Shown here: positions 59,675 to 64,000 of the stretch, one piece after another
How the letters are laid out: each line of letters opens with the position of its first letter
Numbering within the stretch: position 1 is the stretch's first letter
Assembly (NCBI GenBank): GCA_004557385.1
Contig: SFEA01000005.1
Location: forward strand, 1-64,000
Source: Bacteroidales bacterium
GTDB lineage: Bacteria; Bacteroidota; Bacteroidia; Bacteroidales; Muribaculaceae
DNA: 64,000 nucleotides
Reading direction: 5' to 3'
The notes under the pieces: generated by a model
What the model saw: only the letters and a program-made list of their open reading frames with translations
The model's database searches: none
Told to the model about the DNA's origin: nothing
Position numbers and translations under genes: made by a program

Positions 59675-59746
59675 GCCTATGTAGCTCAGGGGTAGAGCGC
59701 TTCCTTGGTAAGGAAGAGGTCGCGGGTTCAATTCCCGCCATCGGCT
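59675..59746 (+). tRNA. tRNA-Thr (anticodon GGT), with an acceptor mismatch
   Basis: 72 nt. Anticodon arm CTTCC TTGGTAA GGAAG, T-arm GCGGG TTCAATT CCCGC. Acceptor GCCTATG against CATCGGC leaves T4-C69 unpaired; the usual pairing would be GCCGATG. It lies 155 bp before tuf. Confidence 0.92.
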
Positions 59747-59901
59747 CAAAGTAAAGAAGGCTGAATTTGGCTGCCAAATAGAGGTTGAATCTAATGCCAA
59801 TCCTCTCATGAACAAGCAGCGCATGAATTACCGCTTCTGCTTAACAAGAATAACGACGAATATTACGTTAATCATTTAATCAAAAAAATAACAAAAAAGT
59901 T

Positions 59902-61089
59902 ATGGCAAAAGAGAAATTTGAAAGAACCAAGCCACACGTTAACATTGGTACTATCGGCCACGTTGACCACGGTAAAACCACTTTGACTGCAGCCATCTCT
60001 AAGGTGCTCCACGAAAAGGGCTTCGGGTCAGAAGAAGTTAAGTCTTTCGACCAGATTGACAACGCTCCGGAAGAAAAGGAACGCGGTATCACTATCAACA
60101 CTGCTCACATCGAGTATGAAACTGCAACTCGTCACTATGCACACGTAGACTGCCCGGGACACGCCGACTACGTTAAGAACATGGTAACTGGTGCTGCTCA
60201 GATGGACGGTGCAATCGTTGTAGTTGCTGCTACTGACGGTCCAATGCCTCAAACTCGTGAACACATCCTTTTGGCTCGCCAAGTAAACGTTCCACGTCTT
60301 GTTGTATTCTTGAACAAGTGTGACATGGTTGACGACCCAGAACTTCTCGAACTCGTTGAAATGGACATGCAAGACCTTCTCGGCCAATACGAATTCGAAG
60401 AAGATACTCCAATCATCCGCGGCTCGGCACTCGGTGCTTTGAACGGCGAACCTGAATGGGTAGAAAAGGTTATGGACCTCATGAACGCTGTTGACGAATG
60501 GATTCAACTTCCTCCGCGTGCAACTGACAAGCCATTCCTGATGCCTGTTGAAGACGTATTCTCAATCACTGGTCGTGGTACTGTTGCAACAGGTCGTATC
60601 GAGACCGGTATCGTTAAGGTTGGTGACGAAGTTCAAATCATGGGTCTTGGCGCTACATTGAAGTCGGTTGTTACCGGTGTTGAAATGTTCCGTAAGCTCC
60701 TCGATCAAGGTGAAGCTGGCGATAACGTAGGTCTTCTCCTCCGTGGTATCGACAAGAAGGAAATCAAGCGTGGTATGGTTGTTTGCCACCCGGGTTGTGT
60801 TAAGCCACACGACGAATTCAAGGCTCAAGTTTACGTCTTGACTGAAAAGGAAGGTGGTCGTCACACTCCATTCCGCAACCACTATCGTCCACAATTCTAC
60901 GTACGTACCCTCGACGTAACTGGTGAAATCACTCTTCCAGAAGGCGTTGAAATGGTAATGCCTGGTGACCACGTAACTATCCAAGTTAAGCTCATCACTC
61001 CAGTTGCTTGCGACCTTGGTTTGCGTTTCGCTATCCGCGAAGGTGGCCGTACAGTAGGTTCTGGTCAGATTATCGAAATCATCGACTAA
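59902..61089 (+). CDS. tuf: Elongation factor Tu
   Basis: 395 residues. G-motifs: GHVDHGKTTLT, DCPGHADYV, NKCDMVDD and GSALGALNG. Domains 2 and 3 follow, ending IIEIID. It brings aminoacyl-tRNA to the ribosome as GTP complex. It lies in the tRNA-Thr-Tyr-Thr-tuf-Trp-secE-nusG run. Codon use is biased, as expected for high expression (e.g. GGT/CGT/AAC). Confidence 0.98.
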   Translation: MAKEKFERTKPHVNIGTIGHVDHGKTTLTAAISKVLHEKGFGSEEVKSFDQIDNAPEEKERGITINTAHIEYETATRHYAHVDCPGHADYVKNMVTGAAQMDGAIVVVAATDGPMPQTREHILLARQVNVPRLVVFLNKCDMVDDPELLELVEMDMQDLLGQYEFEEDTPIIRGSALGALNGEPEWVEKVMDLMNAVDEWIQLPPRATDKPFLMPVEDVFSITGRGTVATGRIETGIVKVGDEVQIMGLGATLKSVVTGVEMFRKLLDQGEAGDNVGLLLRGIDKKEIKRGMVVCHPGCVKPHDEFKAQVYVLTEKEGGRHTPFRNHYRPQFYVRTLDVTGEITLPEGVEMVMPGDHVTIQVKLITPVACDLGLRFAIREGGRTVGSGQIIEIID

Positions 61090-61175
61090 TACCACTCTTG
61101 GTATAAGTTTCGAGATAAAGAATCACGATTCCGGTTGATGAACCGCATATAACGTAAGTCAACCGGAATTTTCCT

Positions 61176-61248
61176 ACGGGAATAGCTCAGTCGGTAGAGC
61201 ACTGGTCTCCAAAACCAGGTGTCGGGAGTTCGAGTCTCTCTTCCCGTG
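61176..61248 (+). tRNA. tRNA-Trp (anticodon CCA)
   Basis: 73 nt, acceptor ACGGGAA/TTCCCGT, anticodon arm CTGGT CTCCAAA ACCAG, T-loop TTCGAGT. It sits between tuf and secE, the usual place in Bacteroidales. Confidence 0.96.
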
Positions 61249-61264
61249 CTAATAAAGTGAATTT

Positions 61265-61459
61265 ATGAAGAAATTAAAGTTATTTACGGATATTGAGGAA
61301 TCTTATAGAGAATTGGTCTATAAGGTTTCTTGGCCAACAAAGAGTCAGCTTGCATCGAGCACCATCTTGGTTATGATTGCTTCCATCGTAATAGCCTTGG
61401 TGATTTTGTGCATGGATCAAGTTATCGACACAATTATGCACTTCATCTACAGCATCTGA
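61265..61459 (+). CDS. secE: Preprotein translocase subunit SecE
   Basis: 64 residues: ESYRELVYKVSWPTKSQLASST (the SecE Trp-Pro motif) then one membrane helix (about 37-57). It clamps SecY in the translocon. It is 17 bp after tRNA-Trp and 68 bp before nusG. Confidence 0.95.
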   Translation: MKKLKLFTDIEESYRELVYKVSWPTKSQLASSTILVMIASIVIALVILCMDQVIDTIMHFIYSI

Positions 61460-61527
61460 TGCCTGAGTGGATGATTTGAAAAAAAAGGATAGTTTAAGGG
61501 TAAAAATCTTGTTAATTCAATTAGGAA

Positions 61528-62094
61528 ATGGCTGAAGAAAACAACATTGTGAAGAGATGGTATGCATTGCGTACTATTTCAGGCAAAGAACAGAAGGTGA
61601 AGGAACTGCTTGAAGCAGAAATCAAGAATTCTGATCTTGGCTTGCATGTTTATCAAGTGCTGCTTCCTACTGAAAAGATTGTATCTACATCCCGCGCCGG
61701 CAAGAAGGTTGTGAAAGAAAAACCCAGAATGTCGGGCTACATTTTTGTGGAGGCTACTATGACCGGCGAGATTGAGTATGAGCTCCGTAACACTACCAAC
61801 ATCATCGACTTTGTTCGTAACCGCGAAAATCCGCCGAAACCCGAACCTGTTCGTGAGGCTGAAATCAACCGTATGCTTGGCGCTGCCGACAGCGACGCCA
61901 TGAATGAGGTTGACAACGGCGTTAACGACTACATGGTGGGTGAGTCGGTAAAGGTGATTAGCGGACCATTCAACGGATTCATTGGCGAGATTGAGGAAGT
62001 TAACCGCGAAAAGCGCACTCTCAAGGTCATGGTGAAGGTGTTTGGCAGAAAGACACCTCTCGAGTTGGAAAATTCGCAAGTAGAGCGTGAATAA
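61528..62094 (+). CDS. nusG: Transcription termination/antitermination protein NusG
   Basis: 188 residues: NGN domain (WYALRTISGKEQKVKELL at 11-28), a KOW domain at the end (GESVKVISGPFNGFIGEIEEV). It links RNA polymerase to Rho and ribosomes. It lies before rplK as in most bacteria. Confidence 0.97.
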   Translation: MAEENNIVKRWYALRTISGKEQKVKELLEAEIKNSDLGLHVYQVLLPTEKIVSTSRAGKKVVKEKPRMSGYIFVEATMTGEIEYELRNTTNIIDFVRNRENPPKPEPVREAEINRMLGAADSDAMNEVDNGVNDYMVGESVKVISGPFNGFIGEIEEVNREKRTLKVMVKVFGRKTPLELENSQVERE

Positions 62095-62168
62095 TTTGCG
62101 AGAAGGTTACGCTCTTGCAAATGTTTGTGCAACTTTATGTTTTAAATTTTAATTATTAAGATTGAACA

Positions 62169-62609
62169 ATGGCTAAAGAAATTGCTGGACAGATCAAATT
62201 ACAGATTAAGGGTGGAGCAGCAAATCCTTCACCACCAGTAGGACCTGCACTCGGTTCTAAAGGTATCAACATCATGGAATTTTGTAAGCAATTCAATGCT
62301 CGCACTCAAGACAAGGCAGGAAAGGTTCTTCCGGTTGTAATCACTTACTACACCGACAAGAGCTTTGACTTCGTGGTTAAGACTCCACCGGCAGCTGTAC
62401 AATTGATGGAAGCTGCAAAGGTAAAGGGTGGTTCGGCTGAACCAAACCGCAAGAAGATTGCCGAAGTAACTTGGGAGCAAGTAAAGGCAATTGCTGAAGA
62501 CAAAATGCCTGATTTGAACTGTTTTACTTTAGACTCGGCTATGAAGATGGTCGCAGGTACAGCCAGAAGTATGGGTATCACTGTAAAGGGTTCATTCCCT
62601 GAAAATTAA
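62169..62609 (+). CDS. rplK: 50S ribosomal protein L11
   Basis: 146 residues: GQIKLQIKGGAANPSPPVGPALGSKGINIMEFCKQFN and TARSMGITVKG, the L11 N- and C-terminal domains. It binds the GTPase-associated 23S region. It is 17 bp ahead of rplA. Confidence 0.98.
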   Translation: MAKEIAGQIKLQIKGGAANPSPPVGPALGSKGINIMEFCKQFNARTQDKAGKVLPVVITYYTDKSFDFVVKTPPAAVQLMEAAKVKGGSAEPNRKKIAEVTWEQVKAIAEDKMPDLNCFTLDSAMKMVAGTARSMGITVKGSFPEN

Positions 62610-62626
62610 TTAAACTTCAATTCGAA

Positions 62627-63322
62627 ATGAGCAAACTTACAAAAAATCAAAAGTTAGTCAGCGAGAAGATTGAAGCAGGGAAGGCTTACACTCTTAAGGA
62701 AGCTGCAGAATTGGTGAAGGAAGTAACTTTCACTAAGTTTGATGCTTCAGTTGATATTGATGTACGTCTCGGCGTAGACCCTCGCAAGGCTAATCAGATG
62801 GTTCGTGGTACAGTGTCGTTGCCAAACGGTACAGGTAAGCAAGTTCGCGTGCTTGTGCTTTGTACAGCCGACGCTGAAGCTGCAGCCAAAGAAGCAGGTG
62901 CCGACTATGTTGGTTTGGACGAATATATCGAAAAGATTAAAGGCGGCTGGACTGACATTGATGTAATTATAACTCAGCCTGCCATCATGGGTAAGATTGG
63001 TGCTCTCGGTCGTGTGTTAGGTCCTCGTGGCTTGATGCCAAACCCAAAGAGCGGCACTGTTACTCCAGATGTAGCAAAGGCAGTTAAAGAAGTGAAACAA
63101 GGTAAGATCGACTTTAAGGTTGACAAGGGTGGTATTGTACACACCTCGATTGGTAAGGTTTCGTTCACTCCTGAGCAAATCCGCGAAAACGCTAAGGCTT
63201 TCGTTGATATGATTCTGAAGTTGAAGCCTGCAACTGCAAAGGGTACTTATCTGAAGAGTGTTTATCTTTCAAGTACTATGAGTCCTGGTATCAAGGTTGA
63301 TACTAAATCGATTAGTGAATAA
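62627..63322 (+). CDS. rplA: 50S ribosomal protein L1
   Basis: 231 residues: FDASVDIDVRLGVDPRKANQMVRGTVSLPNGTG and GRVLGPRGLMPNPKSGTVT, clear L1 signatures. It forms the L1 stalk; in relatives it represses its own operon. Confidence 0.98.
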   Translation: MSKLTKNQKLVSEKIEAGKAYTLKEAAELVKEVTFTKFDASVDIDVRLGVDPRKANQMVRGTVSLPNGTGKQVRVLVLCTADAEAAAKEAGADYVGLDEYIEKIKGGWTDIDVIITQPAIMGKIGALGRVLGPRGLMPNPKSGTVTPDVAKAVKEVKQGKIDFKVDKGGIVHTSIGKVSFTPEQIRENAKAFVDMILKLKPATAKGTYLKSVYLSSTMSPGIKVDTKSISE

Positions 63323-63343
63323 CTTTAAATGAACTAAGACAAG

Positions 63344-63871
63344 ATGAAGAAAGAAGATAAGCAAATAGTTATAGAGAAGATAGCAGGTGTTCTTAAGGAA
63401 TACAGCGCTATATACTTGGTTCAAACCACCGGCATGGATGCCGAGATGACAAGCGCGCTTCGCCGTGCTTCGTTCAAGGCCGACGTTAAGTTGATGGTGG
63501 TTAAGAACACCTTGGTGAAGAAGGCTATGGAACAGTCGGATGTCGACTATTCGGGTCTTTATCCAGCACTGGCAGGCTCAACATCGTTGATGCTCAGCAA
63601 CACCGGTAACGCTCCTGCTAAACTTATTAAGGATTTCTTGAAGAAGAACAAGAACTCGCAACTTCCATTGCTCAAGGCTGCTTACGTAGAAGAGAGCGTG
63701 TATATGGGAGTAGAACAGCTCGACGCTCTGTGCAGCATCAAGAGCAAGAACGAACTTATCGCAGATGTTGTTGCATTGCTGCAATCGCCTGCTAAGAACG
63801 TTGTAAGCGCTTTGCAATCGGGCGGTAACAAGCTTCATGGCATCCTTGAAACTCTATCAAACAAAGAATAA
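63344..63871 (+). CDS. rplJ: 50S ribosomal protein L10
   Basis: 175 residues: MKKEDKQIVIEKIAGVLKEYSAIYLVQTTGM...LRRASFKADVKLMVVKNTLVKKAM, the L10 N-terminal part. It anchors L7/L12 dimers to the ribosome. It is 21 bp after rplA and 36 bp before rplL. Confidence 0.97.
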   Translation: MKKEDKQIVIEKIAGVLKEYSAIYLVQTTGMDAEMTSALRRASFKADVKLMVVKNTLVKKAMEQSDVDYSGLYPALAGSTSLMLSNTGNAPAKLIKDFLKKNKNSQLPLLKAAYVEESVYMGVEQLDALCSIKSKNELIADVVALLQSPAKNVVSALQSGGNKLHGILETLSNKE

Positions 63872-63907
63872 ATAAAAAAATAATAAACTATTAAATCATA
63901 CACAACA

Positions 63908-64000
63908 ATGGCAGATTTGAAAGCTTTTGCAGAACAATTAGTTAACCTTACAGTTAAGGAAGTTAACGAACTTGCTCAAATTTTGAAAGACGAATATGGT
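63908..64000 (+). CDS. rplL: 50S ribosomal protein L7/L12 (partial)
   Basis: The ATG at 63908 opens 31 codons (MADLKAFAEQLVNLTVKEV...) to the right edge, the N-terminal dimerisation part of L7/L12. The position after rplJ confirms it. Confidence 0.95.
   Translation, partial: MADLKAFAEQLVNLTVKEVNELAQILKDEYG

Noticed and set aside
59445..59777. 110-codon frame (minus) over the tRNA cluster, with GIEPATSSLPRKRSTPELH-like text
   Set aside because: This text is a well-known false protein produced by reading tRNA genes backwards.
61141..61175. A terminator between tuf and tRNA-Trp
   Set aside because: The AATCACGATTCCGGTTGA...TCAACCGGAATT pairing (about 61126-61170) lacks a T-run and may instead be an RNA processing hairpin; too uncertain to list.

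Overview
The window looks like a chromosomal segment of a Bacteroidota bacterium, most probably Bacteroidales and plausibly Muribaculaceae-like; the family is an inference. The evidence is a type IX secretion (Por/Gld) cluster, many promoters with the Bacteroidota form TTG-N18-20-TAnnTTTG, mostly absent Shine-Dalgarno sequences, a DUF5606 protein, GH92 and tricorn-like exported enzymes, and an rpsU-xer-hpf-tRNA-tuf-secE-nusG-rplKAJL block of Bacteroidales type.

Layout. 1-4.4 kb: the right end of an integrated mobile element, all on the minus strand, with a replication protein of the filamentous-phage gene II (CRI) type, an excisionase-like HTH protein, unknown genes and a tyrosine integrase broken by a deletion/frameshift. 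4.6-12.8 kb: GH92 mannosidase, tricorn-like protease and NfnAB transhydrogenase. 13.2-17.4 kb: a TolC-HlyD-MFS (EmrAB-TolC type) efflux operon. 17.6-20.5 kb: a six-hairpin glycosidase-like lipoprotein and a small membrane protein. 20.5-23.1 kb: an AT-richer patch with a gene remnant, a hairpin-rich leader and two lipoproteins, one with WG repeats. 23.2-30.3 kb: porT-porP-porK-porL-porM-porN, the core of the type IX secretion system. 30.3-37.2 kb: an outer membrane beta-barrel protein and a sensor histidine kinase, flanked by intergenic DNA packed with palindromic repeats.

37.2-43.7 kb: GT2 glycosyltransferase, Xaa-Pro aminopeptidase, gamma carbonic anhydrase and a second tricorn-like protein with an altered nucleophile motif. 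43.9-49.3 kb: an exported unknown, uvrA, a Bcr/CflA transporter and an unknown. 49.4-52.9 kb: an AT-rich three-gene operon of a truncated sigma-70 region 2 protein, a PD-(D/E)XK-like nuclease and an RNase J-like metallo-beta-lactamase. This is the best candidate here for an undescribed system. 53.1-57.3 kb: DUF5606, NlpC/P60, aroE and comEC. 57.4-64 kb: rpsU, xerC/D, hpf, tRNA-Thr, tRNA-Tyr, tRNA-Thr, tuf, tRNA-Trp, secE, nusG, rplK, rplA, rplJ and the start of rplL.

The tRNA-tuf-secE-nusG-rpl block is the translation/transcription core, and the por cluster builds the secretion machine. Two chromosomal islands (21-23 kb and 49.4-52.9 kb) and the element at the left edge are the accessory parts. 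Several functions are called from motifs alone, without database searches.
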